NCBI RefSeq assembly: GCF_025717555.1
Contig: NZ_JAJIRP010000001.1
Coordinates: 496,001 to 560,000, forward strand
Length of the DNA stretch: 64,000 nucleotides
Direction of reading: 5' to 3'
From: Paucibacter sp. B2R-40
GTDB lineage: Bacteria > Pseudomonadota > Gammaproteobacteria > Burkholderiales > Burkholderiaceae_C
Part shown: positions 1 through 7,996 of the stretch, piece after piece
Layout of the letters: each line of letters begins with the position of its first letter
How positions within the stretch are numbered: position 1 is the stretch's first letter
The notes under the pieces: model-generated
Databases searched by the model: none
What the model was told of the DNA's origin: nothing
The model's input: the letters and a program-made list of their open reading frames with translations, nothing else
Program-made: the position numbers and the translations under genes

Positions 1-455
1 CCGGCATGACGAATGACCTGCACAAGTCCTTCTACGACAAGGCGGCCAGCAACAGCGGCTTTGCCGGCGTGGCGCCGGTGGGCGATGCGTTTCAGCGCGC
101 GGTCGACCAAGGTCTGGCCTTGGGCCAGGGCTTTTACGATGCCAATGGCCTCTATGTCGAACCGAGCGATGGCAGCATGAATCTGTGGTGGTTGGACCGC
201 ACCCATGCCAGCAAATACGGCTCCTACCTGAGCGCCCTGACGCTGTTCGGCAGCATCACCGGGCTCGACCCGCAAAGCCTGGGCCGGCAGGAGCAGGCGG
301 CGGCCGATCTTGGCATCAGCGCCGATGCGGCTTGGGCGCTGCAAGGCGTGGCGGCAGCGCAGCTGGGCTTTGCCGTGGCGGTGCCCGAGCCCGGCACTTG
401 GGCACTCAGCTTGGCCGGCCTGCTGCTGATAGGTTTGCGCACACGCCGGAAATGA
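1..455 (+). CDS. PEP-CTERM protein, SGNH-hydrolase-like, C-terminal part
   Basis: The reading frame is already open at the left edge, so only about the last 150 residues are visible; the ATG at 6 is probably internal. The segment DRTHASKYGSYLSALTLFG resembles the C-terminal Asp-x-x-His block of SGNH/GDSL hydrolases that precedes a conserved helix. The protein ends with a PEP-CTERM sorting signal: VPEPGTWAL, a hydrophobic stretch, then RTRRK. Such proteins are exported, processed by exosortase and attached to the cell surface or extracellular matrix. The stop TGA overlaps the ATG of the next gene, suggesting translational coupling. The PEP-CTERM call is firm; the hydrolase call rests on one motif because the N-terminal catalytic serine block lies outside the window. 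Confidence 0.75.
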   Translation, partial: GMTNDLHKSFYDKAASNSGFAGVAPVGDAFQRAVDQGLALGQGFYDANGLYVEPSDGSMNLWWLDRTHASKYGSYLSALTLFGSITGLDPQSLGRQEQAAADLGISADAAWALQGVAAAQLGFAVAVPEPGTWALSLAGLLLIGLRTRRK

Positions 456-1810
456 GCATGCGCGAGTTATCGGTTTGTGTCGGCGCGTTGTTGGCGGCGC
501 AGCTTCTATCTGGCTGCGCGCGCCCTTCCATGCCGTCAACCCATGCCGAGCTTGCCCCGCAGCCACGCGACTGCCCGGCCGATTTGGCCGCAGGCACGCG
601 CTGCCTGGGCGGGCAAGACTCGGCCGGCGCTTTCTATCTGATCGCGCTGCCCAAGGACTGGGCCGGTGTGCTGGTCTTGCACGCGCATGGCGGGCCGGAG
701 TTGGGTCCACCCAAGGCCGAACGCGTGGTCGAAGATTTGAAGCGCTGGGCCATCATGGTCAAGGCGGGTTACGCCTGGGCCGGCTCGAGCTTTGCCCAGG
801 GTGGGGTGGCCGTGAGTGCGGCGGCCGCTGACACCGAGCGCCTGCGGCAAATCTTTGTGGCCCATGTGGCCCAGCCCAAAACCACCATCCTGCATGGCCA
901 ATCCTGGGGGGCCAGCGTGGCGGTCAAGGCCGCCGAAAAATACGCCGCGCCTGACAGCATTGCCCCAGCCTACGACGGTGTTTTGCTCAGCAATGGCGTG
1001 CTCGGCGGCGGCACCCGGTCCTACGACTTCAGGCTCGATCTGCGCGTGGTCTATCAATACCTCTGCGCCAATCATCCCAGGCCCGACGAGGCGCAATACC
1101 CCTTGTGGATGGGCCTGCCGGAAGCTGCCAGCTTGACGCGGTCCGAGCTGGCCGCCCGGGTGGAGAGTTGTCTGGGCTTGGCGATACCCGTGCCCCAGCG
1201 CACACCCGAGCAGCAGGCTCGCCTGCAAACCATTTTGAAGGTGATTCAGATCCCGGAGCGTTCACTGCTGGGGCATTTGAACTGGGCGACCTGGCATTTT
1301 CAGGATGTCGCACTCAAGCGCAGTGGGGGCGCGAGCCCCTGGGGCAATATCGGCGCGCGCTACAGCGGCTCGCTGGACGACGCCGCCTTGAATGCGGGCG
1401 TACTGCGCTATGCCGCCGACCCGCAGGCCGTTGCCAAGTTTGGGCAGGATAGCGATCTCAGCGGTCGCATCGGCCTCCCTGTGCTGGCGGTGCACGGCAT
1501 TCATGACCCGATCGCTTTTGTCGAGTTGGAGTCGCAGTTCCGCGCCACGGTGGCGGCGGCGGGGCAGTCCGGCCGGCTGGTGCAAACCTTCAGCGATGAC
1601 GGCGAACACAGCTATCTGAGCGACCCGGTTTATCCGGCCTTGATGGCGGAGTTGTTGGTCTGGGTCAAGCAGGGCGATAAGCCCAGTCCGGCCAGCGTGG
1701 CGCAACGCTGCAAGATGATGGAGTCTCGTTTCGGCCCCGGCTGCCGGCTGCTGCCGACCTATCAAGCGGCTGAATTGGAATCAAGGGTGGCGCCACGCCA
1801 ACGGCCTTGA
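452..1810 (+). CDS. alpha/beta-hydrolase lipoprotein
   Basis: A 452-residue protein. The ATG at 452 overlaps the stop of the preceding PEP-CTERM gene (ATGA) and gives a proper lipoprotein signal: MSMREL, a hydrophobic stretch and the lipobox LLSGC. The frame extends further upstream, but only over the previous gene. The mature part has an alpha/beta-hydrolase layout: VLVLHAHGG strand-turn, nucleophile elbow GQSWG with Ser151, an acid candidate in HGIHDP and a histidine candidate in DDGEHSYL near the C-terminus. It is therefore probably an envelope-anchored esterase or peptidase-like hydrolase. The substrate cannot be read from sequence. A short C-terminal extension of about 50 residues with two cysteines (RCKMMES, GPGCRLL) follows the hydrolase fold. 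Confidence 0.75.
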   Translation: MSMRELSVCVGALLAAQLLSGCARPSMPSTHAELAPQPRDCPADLAAGTRCLGGQDSAGAFYLIALPKDWAGVLVLHAHGGPELGPPKAERVVEDLKRWAIMVKAGYAWAGSSFAQGGVAVSAAAADTERLRQIFVAHVAQPKTTILHGQSWGASVAVKAAEKYAAPDSIAPAYDGVLLSNGVLGGGTRSYDFRLDLRVVYQYLCANHPRPDEAQYPLWMGLPEAASLTRSELAARVESCLGLAIPVPQRTPEQQARLQTILKVIQIPERSLLGHLNWATWHFQDVALKRSGGASPWGNIGARYSGSLDDAALNAGVLRYAADPQAVAKFGQDSDLSGRIGLPVLAVHGIHDPIAFVELESQFRATVAAAGQSGRLVQTFSDDGEHSYLSDPVYPALMAELLVWVKQGDKPSPASVAQRCKMMESRFGPGCRLLPTYQAAELESRVAPRQRP

Positions 1811-1833
1811 TCCCGGTGCGTCAACGGGCTAGA

Positions 1834-1839
1834 TATAAT
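1834..1839 (+). promoter_or_regulatory. candidate -10 element upstream of cytochrome c5
   Basis: A perfect TATAAT hexamer lies 86 nt before the cytochrome start in otherwise GC-rich sequence. No good -35 hexamer is found at 16-18 nt; TTGATC at 1807-1812 is 21 nt away. If used, it gives a leader of roughly 80 nt. Confidence 0.45.
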
Positions 1840-1852
1840 CTGCCGGTTTTGC

Positions 1853-1887
1853 GCCCTGCGTATTTGCGGGGCACAGCCCTTTTTTTT
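1853..1887 (+). terminator. hairpin with T-run in the leader of the cytochrome gene
   Basis: GCCCTGC (1853-1859) can pair with GCGGGGC (1866-1872), with one G-T pair and a six-base loop. Eight Ts follow at 1880-1887, but seven bases separate stem and T-run. It may end transcription of the hydrolase gene. Lying downstream of the TATAAT at 1834, it could instead act as a leader attenuator. Either role is inference. Confidence 0.35.
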
Positions 1888-1924
1888 CTCTGCCCAACAC
1901 GGCTAATCGGCCAACGAGGATTTC

Positions 1925-2494
1925 ATGAGCGCAAACAACAATCACGAGAACGCAAAAGCTCAAGCGCACGCTCACGAGGAAGAGGCCCATGAAGGCCCGA
2001 TCAAGACGCCCAAACAGCTGGCTTGGGCGGTGTTTTTCGCCTTCGTTGTGCCCATCATCGTGATCATCATGCTGGCTAACTACGTCAGCACCGACACGAA
2101 ACCGGCCGCCGGCAGCGAAGCTCTTGAGGCGATGGCCGTGGCCGGGCGTATTCAGCCCATCGGCAGCATCGAATTGAAGGATGCGAACAACGTCGCGACG
2201 CTGAAGACCGGCGAACAAGTGTTCCAGGCGCAATGCGCGGCTTGCCACGCCACCGGCGCGGCCGGTGCTCCCAAAGTCGGCGACGCAGCAGCTTGGGGCC
2301 CGCGCATCGGCGCCGGCTTCGAGGCGCTGCTGCACTCGGCCTTGAAGGGCAAGAACGCCATGGGCGCGCAAGGTGGCGGCGACTTCAGCGACTTCGAAAT
2401 CGGCCGTGCGGTGGTCTATATGGCCAACCAGGGTGGCGCCAAGTTTGACGAGCCCAAAGCTCCGGCAGCAGCGGCTTCGGCAGCCGCTAACTGA
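1925..2494 (+). CDS. membrane-anchored cytochrome c5 family protein
   Basis: A 189-residue protein with an Ala/His/Glu-rich cytosolic N-terminus (about 30 residues with repeated His), one transmembrane anchor around residues 36-57 (AWAVFFAFVVPIIVIIML) and a periplasmic class I cytochrome domain. The heme site is CAACH, and the likely distal Met ligand is in GKNAMGAQGGGDF. This arrangement matches the c5/c555 group that shuttles electrons to terminal oxidases. The tail is Ala/Pro-rich. The gene stands alone: a candidate promoter lies upstream and a strong terminator directly downstream. The exact electron partner is not evident. Confidence 0.88.
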   Translation: MSANNNHENAKAQAHAHEEEAHEGPIKTPKQLAWAVFFAFVVPIIVIIMLANYVSTDTKPAAGSEALEAMAVAGRIQPIGSIELKDANNVATLKTGEQVFQAQCAACHATGAAGAPKVGDAAAWGPRIGAGFEALLHSALKGKNAMGAQGGGDFSDFEIGRAVVYMANQGGAKFDEPKAPAAAASAAAN

Positions 2495-2510
2495 AGCGGC
2501 TTTCCAGAGC

Positions 2511-2542
2511 AAAAAAACCGACCCGCTGAGGTCGGTTTTTTT
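2511..2542. terminator. bidirectional rho-independent terminator
   Basis: AAAAAAACCGACC, a six-base loop CGCTGA, then GGTCGGTTTTTTT form a perfect stem flanked by A- and T-runs. It therefore works on both strands. It separates the cytochrome gene (plus) from the end of the ilvE operon (minus), which are convergent. Confidence 0.93.
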
Positions 2543-2548
2543 ATGCGC

Positions 2549-3076
2549 TCAAGGCAAGGGATTCAAGACCACCCGATGCCGCTGCAGTAACTCGGCATGC
2601 GTGCTGGGCCTGGGCGCCCAAAGTCCGGCATCTACGGCCTGTGCCGCCCAGTCCATGTCCATGCTGTGCGCCAGACCCAGGCCCAATGGGGTTGAGAGGA
2701 AGAGGCGGTCATGTTCATCCAGCCAACTGGACTCGACCTTGCAACTCAGTCCGGTGTGCGTGTGCACCAAGCCGTCATTGATCAAATCTGCGCCCAGCCT
2801 GAACACCCAGGGTGCGGCTTCGAGCTGCAGATAGACGCGTTGTGGCCCGTTCTGGAAGAACCAGCAGCCCGACTCGTCTGCCGCGTAGTTGCGCTCAATG
2901 AACTGGCGCAGCTTCTCATGCGTGATGCGGCTGCCTTTGATTTGGGGGAACGGCCCCGCCGCCTGGATGCGCTCGTCGCGCATATACCAATCGCCGCGCG
3001 CGTCCAGCGCCAGCCAGCCGTAGCAATGCGGCACATTGGGCCATTTCTTCAGCGCCGCGGCGACGATGGCATCCAT
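2549..3076 (-). CDS. conserved hypothetical protein of the betaproteobacterial ilvE operon
   Basis: A 175-residue soluble protein without signal peptide or membrane segment. It begins MDAIVAAALKKWPNVPHCYG, followed by GWLALDARGDWYMRDERIQ, which resembles a conserved Burkholderiales protein of unknown function. I recall the family but cannot name it with certainty. Tryptophan and histidine content is high and there is no recognisable catalytic motif. It is the last gene of a tight minus-strand cluster, 2 nt after the YheT hydrolase, and is followed by the shared terminator. Function unknown. Confidence 0.7.
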   Translation of the reverse strand: MDAIVAAALKKWPNVPHCYGWLALDARGDWYMRDERIQAAGPFPQIKGSRITHEKLRQFIERNYAADESGCWFFQNGPQRVYLQLEAAPWVFRLGADLINDGLVHTHTGLSCKVESSWLDEHDRLFLSTPLGLGLAHSMDMDWAAQAVDAGLWAPRPSTHAELLQRHRVVLNPLP

Positions 3077-3078
3077 CG

Positions 3079-4071
3079 CTAGAGCGCCCGCGCCAACCAG
3101 TCACAGACTTGCTCGGGCATGCCGAACACATGGCCGGGCGGGCGACCTTGGGCGAAGCCGACATGGCCGCCCTGCGCCGGCTGCCAGAGCTGCACATAGG
3201 ACCCTGCATCTTGCTGGCGCGGCAGGCTGGCGGCCGGCACAAAGGGATCATTGCGAGCGTTCAGCACCAGCGCCGGGATGCGGATGCGTTTCAGATGCGG
3301 CTTGGCCGAGGCGCGCGCCCAATAGTCCTCGGTGCTGCGAAAGCCATGCAGCGGCGCGGTGAACAAATTGTCGAACTCGTACAGATCGCTGGCCGCGCGC
3401 AGCCGCTCGCCGTCGAACAGGCCCGGATGCTGCTGCAGTTTGCGCAGCGCCTTGGGCACCATGGTGCGCAAAAACATACGGGTGTAGACGAGGCGGTTGA
3501 AGCCTTGGCCGATGGCGTGGCCGGCCGCAGCCAGATCGACCGGCGAGCAGATCGAGCAGACCGCCCGCGTGGTGGCGGCCGCACTCTGGCCGTGCTCCTC
3601 GGCCCAGCGCAGCAAGGCGTTGCCGCCCAGCGAAACACCGGCCGCCAGCACCGGGCCATCATGCATTTCCTTGAAGCGCGCCAGCATCCAGCCCACCTCC
3701 TCGAAGTCACCCGAGTGATAGGCGCGCGGCGCCAGATTCAGCTCGCCCGAGCAGCCGCGGAAATGCGGCATCGCAAACGCCCAGCCGCGCGAGCGTGCAA
3801 CGGTGGCGAAGGCTTGCGAGGAGTGGCTTTGCGAGCTGCCTTCCAGACCGTGGAACAAGACCAGCAGCGGTCGCTCAATGGCCGGGTCATCACCGGGATA
3901 GTCCAGCCAGTCAACATCGACAAAATCACCGTCGGGCGTGTCCCAGCGCTCGCGCCTGAAGTCGAGCTTGGGGCCTCCGGTATGGCGGGAAAAGAGCGCG
4001 GGCCAGATGGTCTGCGCCTGGCCGCCCGGTAGCCAGCGTGGGGCTTGGTACTGCATAACACTGGGTTTCAA
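3079..4071 (-). CDS. YheT-family alpha/beta hydrolase
   Basis: A 330-residue cytosolic hydrolase. Early residues PRWLPGGQAQTIWPAL and the block PHFRGCSGELN are characteristic of the YheT (UPF0017/ABHD1-3-like) family. The oxyanion region is LFHGLEGSS and the nucleophile elbow GVSLGG carries Ser147. The acid and base candidates are NARNDPFVP and GGHVGF near the C-terminus. Length fits the family (about 320-340). Its ATG overlaps the stop of the NTF2-like gene by 4 nt, so it is translationally coupled. The physiological substrate of bacterial YheT proteins is not settled; carboxylester hydrolysis is the usual inference. Confidence 0.87.
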   Translation of the reverse strand: MKPSVMQYQAPRWLPGGQAQTIWPALFSRHTGGPKLDFRRERWDTPDGDFVDVDWLDYPGDDPAIERPLLVLFHGLEGSSQSHSSQAFATVARSRGWAFAMPHFRGCSGELNLAPRAYHSGDFEEVGWMLARFKEMHDGPVLAAGVSLGGNALLRWAEEHGQSAAATTRAVCSICSPVDLAAAGHAIGQGFNRLVYTRMFLRTMVPKALRKLQQHPGLFDGERLRAASDLYEFDNLFTAPLHGFRSTEDYWARASAKPHLKRIRIPALVLNARNDPFVPAASLPRQQDAGSYVQLWQPAQGGHVGFAQGRPPGHVFGMPEQVCDWLARAL

Positions 4072-4517
4072 TGCAAGGTCGCCGGCTCTTCGATGACTTC
4101 CTGGATGTCATGCGCGGTGCCGGGGCTGGCATGGTGCACCACCATGCGCCAACCCATCGCCGTCTTCAGGTAGACATTGGTGGCGATCACCCAGGCGCTT
4201 TGCTGACCCCCGCTGCCTTCTACGATGACACGCTCCAGCACCTGATGGATGGCGGTCTCATTGGTCTGCATGCGCCGAACGCGTTCGGGATGCACCGAGA
4301 TCGCGCCTTGGGCGAACACGACCTCGAAGGCCGCCCGGATCGCACCGAGGCCAACCACGCGCGGCCCGCCAGGGTGGACGCAGGAGACCTCCTCCTCGTC
4401 CGACCAGACTGCCATCAGCCGGCTCAAATCGGCCTGCTGCAGCGCTTCGTAAAACTGCGCCTCGGTGTCTTCGGGCGAGGACAGCAGCGCAGCGGCCGGC
4501 ACTTTGGGGTGATGCAT
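4068..4517 (-). CDS. SnoaL/NTF2-like protein
   Basis: A 149-residue soluble protein with a single NTF2-like cone fold. An N-terminal helix region (EAQFYEALQQADLSRLMAVW) leads to SDEEEVSCVHPGGPRVVG and ends with a strand pair around GWRMVVHHASPG. These are signatures of the SnoaL-like ketosteroid-isomerase-type domain common in betaproteobacteria. No catalytic assignment is possible from sequence. It sits 2 nt downstream of the zinc-finger gene and overlaps yheT by 4 nt, inside the ilvE cluster. Confidence 0.8.
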   Translation of the reverse strand: MHHPKVPAAALLSSPEDTEAQFYEALQQADLSRLMAVWSDEEEVSCVHPGGPRVVGLGAIRAAFEVVFAQGAISVHPERVRRMQTNETAIHQVLERVIVEGSGGQQSAWVIATNVYLKTAMGWRMVVHHASPGTAHDIQEVIEEPATLH

Positions 4518-4519
4518 AT

Positions 4520-4732
4520 TCAGTGGTGGCCGTGCAGCACTTCACCGGCCTTGAGCTTGTAGACTGTGCCGCAATAAGGGCACTTGCCTTGGCCGTCATG
4601 GCTGAGGTCGATGAAGACCTTGGGATGGCTGCTCCAAAGCGCCATCTTCGGATTGGGGCAGGCGACGACGCCGGGGCCTTGTACGTCGGCGGCGCTGACT
4701 TCAACGATGGATGTGTTGGTGCTGTTGCTCAT
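4520..4732 (-). CDS. small zf-CHCC zinc-finger protein
   Basis: A 70-residue protein whose C-terminal half carries the zf-CHCC pattern: CPNPKMALWSSHPKVFIDL followed by CPYCGTVYKL. The ligands are Cys, His, Cys, Cys, as in the mitochondrial complex I subunit NDUFS6 and its bacterial relatives. Length is typical for the stand-alone bacterial form. It lies 18 nt downstream of ilvE, and this neighbour pair is common in betaproteobacteria. A role in metal binding or respiratory complex assembly is plausible but unproven for the bacterial protein. Confidence 0.87.
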   Translation of the reverse strand: MSNSTNTSIVEVSAADVQGPGVVACPNPKMALWSSHPKVFIDLSHDGQGKCPYCGTVYKLKAGEVLHGHH

Positions 4733-4750
4733 GATGATTTCTCTCTCAGC

Positions 4751-5686
4751 TCAGACCAGGCTGAGCCAATGCGCATATTTCGGATTGCGGCCGTTGACGA
4801 TGTCAAAGAACGCGGCTTGGATTTTCTCGGTGATCGGTCCACGTGTGCCGACATAGCTGCCGGTGCCCAGCTCGATGCGGTCCAGCTCGCGGATCGGCGT
4901 GACCTCGGCGGCGGTGCCGGTGAAGAAGGCCTCGTCGCAGATATAGACCTCGTCGCGGGTGATGCGCTTTTCCACCAGCTTGAGCCCCAGGTCTTCGCAG
5001 ATGTGGAAGATCGTATTGCGGGTGATGCCGTTCAGCGCGCCGGCCGACAGATCGGGCGTGTAGACCACGCCGTTCTTGATCACGAACAGATTCTCGCCCG
5101 CGCCCTCGGAGACAAAGCCCGAGGCGTCGAGCAACATCGCTTCGTCATAGCCATCCTCGGTCGCTTCCATATTGGCCAGGATCGAGTTGGTGTAATTGCT
5201 AACAGCCTTGGCCTGCGTCATCGTGATGTTGACATGGTGGCGTGTGTAGCTGCTGGTCTTGACGCGGATGCCGCGTTTCATGCCGTCTTCGCCGAGGTAG
5301 GCGCCCCAGGCCCAGGCGGCCACCATCAAGTGAATCTTGTTGCCCTTGGGGCTGATGCCTAGCTTTTCGGAACCAATCCAGACCAGCGGGCGCAGGTAGC
5401 AGCTTTCCAGCTTGTTCTCTCGCACGACCTGGCGCTGCGCCTCTTCGACCTGTTCTTGGGTGAAGGGGATCTTCATGCGCAAAATCTTGGCGCTGTCGAA
5501 CAAGCGCCGGCTGTGCTCCTGCAGGCGGAAGATCGCCGGACCCTTGTCGGTCTTGTAGGCGCGCACGCCCTCGAAGGCACCGCAGCCATAGTGCAAGGTG
5601 TGGCTCAGCACATGGATCTTGGCGTCACGCCATTCCACCAGCTCGCCGTCCATCCAAATTTTGCCGTCGCGATCGTCCAGTGACAT
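4751..5686 (-). CDS. ilvE: branched-chain amino acid aminotransferase
   Basis: A 311-residue fold-type IV PLP enzyme that performs the last transamination step of valine, leucine and isoleucine synthesis. It begins MSLDDRDGKIWMDGELVEW, typical of betaproteobacterial IlvE. Signatures include HTLHYGCGAFEGVRAY, the catalytic-lysine region NITMTQAKAVSNYTNS and the cofactor/substrate segment GFVSEGAGENLFVIKNG. Length agrees with the family (about 305-310). It is first in a minus-strand operon with a zf-CHCC protein, an NTF2-like protein, YheT and a conserved hypothetical protein. Confidence 0.95.
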   Translation of the reverse strand: MSLDDRDGKIWMDGELVEWRDAKIHVLSHTLHYGCGAFEGVRAYKTDKGPAIFRLQEHSRRLFDSAKILRMKIPFTQEQVEEAQRQVVRENKLESCYLRPLVWIGSEKLGISPKGNKIHLMVAAWAWGAYLGEDGMKRGIRVKTSSYTRHHVNITMTQAKAVSNYTNSILANMEATEDGYDEAMLLDASGFVSEGAGENLFVIKNGVVYTPDLSAGALNGITRNTIFHICEDLGLKLVEKRITRDEVYICDEAFFTGTAAEVTPIRELDRIELGTGSYVGTRGPITEKIQAAFFDIVNGRNPKYAHWLSLV

Positions 5687-5750
5687 GGGCCTGTCCTTGC
5701 TGCATTGAAAGGGGGTTTAGCCGCCAATTCTAGCGGCGCTGCCGCCGGCC

Positions 5751-6167
5751 TTACTGGTTTTGCAGGGTCGATGCCGGCAGCGTGTCATCCGGCTCGGCCG
5801 GGCGGTTCAGCAACCAGCTGACAACATGGCCCTTGCTCATCACGACTTCCAGCTGCACGCCGCCGGCGTCGATCCAGCCATAGGTCTCGGGGCTGTCGCT
5901 GAGCTTGCGGCCCAGGCTGCGGCTCAAGGGCAGCAGGTCGATCAGCTTCATGCCGACTTGCAACTTGGCATTGAGCATCACCGCGCTATCGATCTGCCCA
6001 ACCGGTGCTTCGGAGGCCGTGCGCATGATGCGCATCAGCCGTCCGAACTGCAAAAGCAGCCAGAACACCACCACGCTGAGCGCCAGGATCACGCCCTTCC
6101 AGCCCCACAACAAGCCGCCAGCGATAAAGGCGATGACGGCCAGCGCACTTCCAATCCAAGTATTCAT
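5751..6167 (-). CDS. small membrane protein with cytosolic tail
   Basis: A 138-residue protein. I chose the ATG at 6167 (MNTWIGSALAV): the longer frame only adds a basic, non-hydrophobic extension. Two adjacent transmembrane segments lie in the first 45 residues (IGSALAVIAFIAGGLLWGW and ILALSVVVFWLLLQF). A soluble part follows with GRKLSDSPETYGWIDAGGVQLEV. No family was recognised with certainty. It is the third gene of the radA operon, 11 nt after the monooxygenase-like gene. Confidence 0.6.
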   Translation of the reverse strand: MNTWIGSALAVIAFIAGGLLWGWKGVILALSVVVFWLLLQFGRLMRIMRTASEAPVGQIDSAVMLNAKLQVGMKLIDLLPLSRSLGRKLSDSPETYGWIDAGGVQLEVVMSKGHVVSWLLNRPAEPDDTLPASTLQNQ

Positions 6168-6178
6168 GGGAGCGAATG

Positions 6179-6547
6179 CTAACCGCGTGACGCCAACATC
6201 GGATCGGCGCTGCCATCTGCAGCATCCCAACCGTAGGCGCGCTCGACCTTGGCGATGCGCAGCGCATAGTGGCTGTACCAGTCGGCGCGGCCTTGGTTTC
6301 TTGCCTGCTCATGCTCGCCTTGGCGGCGCCAAGCAGCAATGTCTTGCAGGCCGCGCCAATAGGACACGGTGATGCCTAAACCGTCGGCGCCGCGCACGCT
6401 CTCGACGCCTAAATAACCCGTTTGTTGCGCCGCCAGCTCGACCATGCGGTCTGCCATCTCCGCATAGCCCAGCTCGACCGAGTTACGCTGGCTGGTGAAG
6501 ATCACCGCGTAATAGGGAGGCTCGAACTCGAAATTCTTCATCGTCAC
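6179..6547 (-). CDS. antibiotic biosynthesis monooxygenase (ABM)-like protein
   Basis: A 122-residue dimeric alpha/beta-barrel type protein. YYAVIFTSQRNSVELGYAEM and the block GYLGVESVRGADGLGITVSYW are typical of ABM-like proteins; the stretch AAWRRQGEHEQARNQGRADWY also fits the family. The start is a GTG at 6547 that overlaps the radA stop (GTGA); an in-frame ATG at 6541 is the alternative. It is likely coupled to radA translation. These domains occur in heme-degrading and quinone-forming oxygenases, but many operon members such as this one have no known substrate. Confidence 0.78.
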   Translation of the reverse strand: MTMKNFEFEPPYYAVIFTSQRNSVELGYAEMADRMVELAAQQTGYLGVESVRGADGLGITVSYWRGLQDIAAWRRQGEHEQARNQGRADWYSHYALRIAKVERAYGWDAADGSADPMLASRG

Positions 6548-7911
6548 AGTCCTCTGGCCAGATCCATCGCTTCTTCAATCCGCTCGACCGCATGCACGGT
6601 CAGCCCCTCGATTGCCTTTTTCGGCGCGTTCGCCTTGGGCACCACGGCGACGCTAAAACCGAGCTTGGCGGCTTCCTTCAGCCGCTCCTGACCGCGCGGC
6701 GCCGGGCGCACCTCACCGGCCAGGCCGATCTCGCCGAAGGCAATGAAACCCTTGGGGAGTGGGCGGCCGCGCAGTGAGCTTTGGATCGCCAGCAGCACCG
6801 CCAAGTCGGCCGCCGGCTCGCTGATGCGCACGCCGCCGACCGCATTGATGAACACATCCTGATCATTGGTCGCGACGCCGGCATGGCGGTGCAAGACCGC
6901 CAACAACATCGCCAAGCGGTCCTTGTCGAGGCCGACCGAGAGCCGCCGCGGACTCGGCCCGCCGCTGTCGACCAGCGCTTGCAACTCCACCAGCAGCGGC
7001 CTTGTGCCTTCCAATGTGACCAGCACGCAAGAGCCCGGCACCGGCTCGCCGTGGGTACTCAGAAAAATAGCGCTCGGATTGGCAACACCTTTCAAGCCCT
7101 TCTCGGTCATCGCGAACACGCCGATCTCGTTGACGGCGCCAAAGCGGTTCTTGATCGCCCGCACCAGCCGAAAGCTCGAATGCGTGTCGCCCTCGAAGTA
7201 CAGCACCGTGTCGACGATGTGCTCCAGCACGCGCGGGCCTGCAATTGCACCTTCTTTGGTGACATGGCCGACCAGCACGATGGCGCAGCCGCTGGCCTTG
7301 GCGGTGCGGGTCAGCTGCGCCGCGCATTCGCGCACTTGGGCGACCGAGCCGGGTGCGGATGACAGGTGTTCGGAATAGAGCGTCTGGATCGAATCGATCA
7401 CGCAAAAAGCCGGGTGTTCGGCCTCCAGCGTGGCGAGGATTTTCTCCAGGCTGATTTCGGCCAGCACCCGTACCTTGCTGCCGGCCAGGCCGAGGCGGCG
7501 CGAGCGCATCGCGATCTGCGCGCCCGATTCTTCGCCGGTCACGTACAGCACCGGCAGCTTGTGGGACAAATCTTCAATCGCCTGCAAAAGCAAGGTGGAC
7601 TTGCCGATGCCGGGGTCGCCGCCGATCAAGACCACGCCGCCGGCGACGATGCCGCCGCCCAGCACGCGGTCCAGCTCTTCCTGGCCGGTGGGGGTGCGCT
7701 CGAAGTCGGCGGCTTCGATCTCGCTCAGCGTGGCTACCGGCTGGCTTTTGGCCAGCGCTTGATAGCGGTTGTTTTTCACGCTGACGCCGACTGTGTCGGC
7801 GACGCCCTCAATCAGCGTGTTCCAGGCACCACAAGATGGGCATTTGCCCAGCCATTTGGGGCTCACGCCGCCACAATCGCTGCAGGTGTAGATTGATTTT
7901 TCTTTGGCCAT
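6544..7911 (-). CDS. radA: DNA repair and recombination protein RadA
   Basis: A 455-residue RadA (Sms) with all three expected parts. An N-terminal C4 zinc finger (CSDCGG and CPSCGAW) leads to a RecA-like ATPase with Walker A GGDPGIGKST and the RadA signature KNRFG (KNRFGAVNEIGVF). A C-terminal Lon-protease-like domain follows. RadA promotes branch migration of recombination intermediates. Length matches the family (about 455). It leads an operon with the ABM-like gene and a small membrane protein, and is divergent from the HDOD gene with an 85-nt spacer. Confidence 0.96.
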   Translation of the reverse strand: MAKEKSIYTCSDCGGVSPKWLGKCPSCGAWNTLIEGVADTVGVSVKNNRYQALAKSQPVATLSEIEAADFERTPTGQEELDRVLGGGIVAGGVVLIGGDPGIGKSTLLLQAIEDLSHKLPVLYVTGEESGAQIAMRSRRLGLAGSKVRVLAEISLEKILATLEAEHPAFCVIDSIQTLYSEHLSSAPGSVAQVRECAAQLTRTAKASGCAIVLVGHVTKEGAIAGPRVLEHIVDTVLYFEGDTHSSFRLVRAIKNRFGAVNEIGVFAMTEKGLKGVANPSAIFLSTHGEPVPGSCVLVTLEGTRPLLVELQALVDSGGPSPRRLSVGLDKDRLAMLLAVLHRHAGVATNDQDVFINAVGGVRISEPAADLAVLLAIQSSLRGRPLPKGFIAFGEIGLAGEVRPAPRGQERLKEAAKLGFSVAVVPKANAPKKAIEGLTVHAVERIEEAMDLARGL

Positions 7912-7996
7912 GGGGCAGATTGTCCCTGCAAGTCGGGCTTCAGGTTTTTAGCAAAACTGCCGATGGTCTTAGTTCCGTCAACAGGGACCGTAAAGA

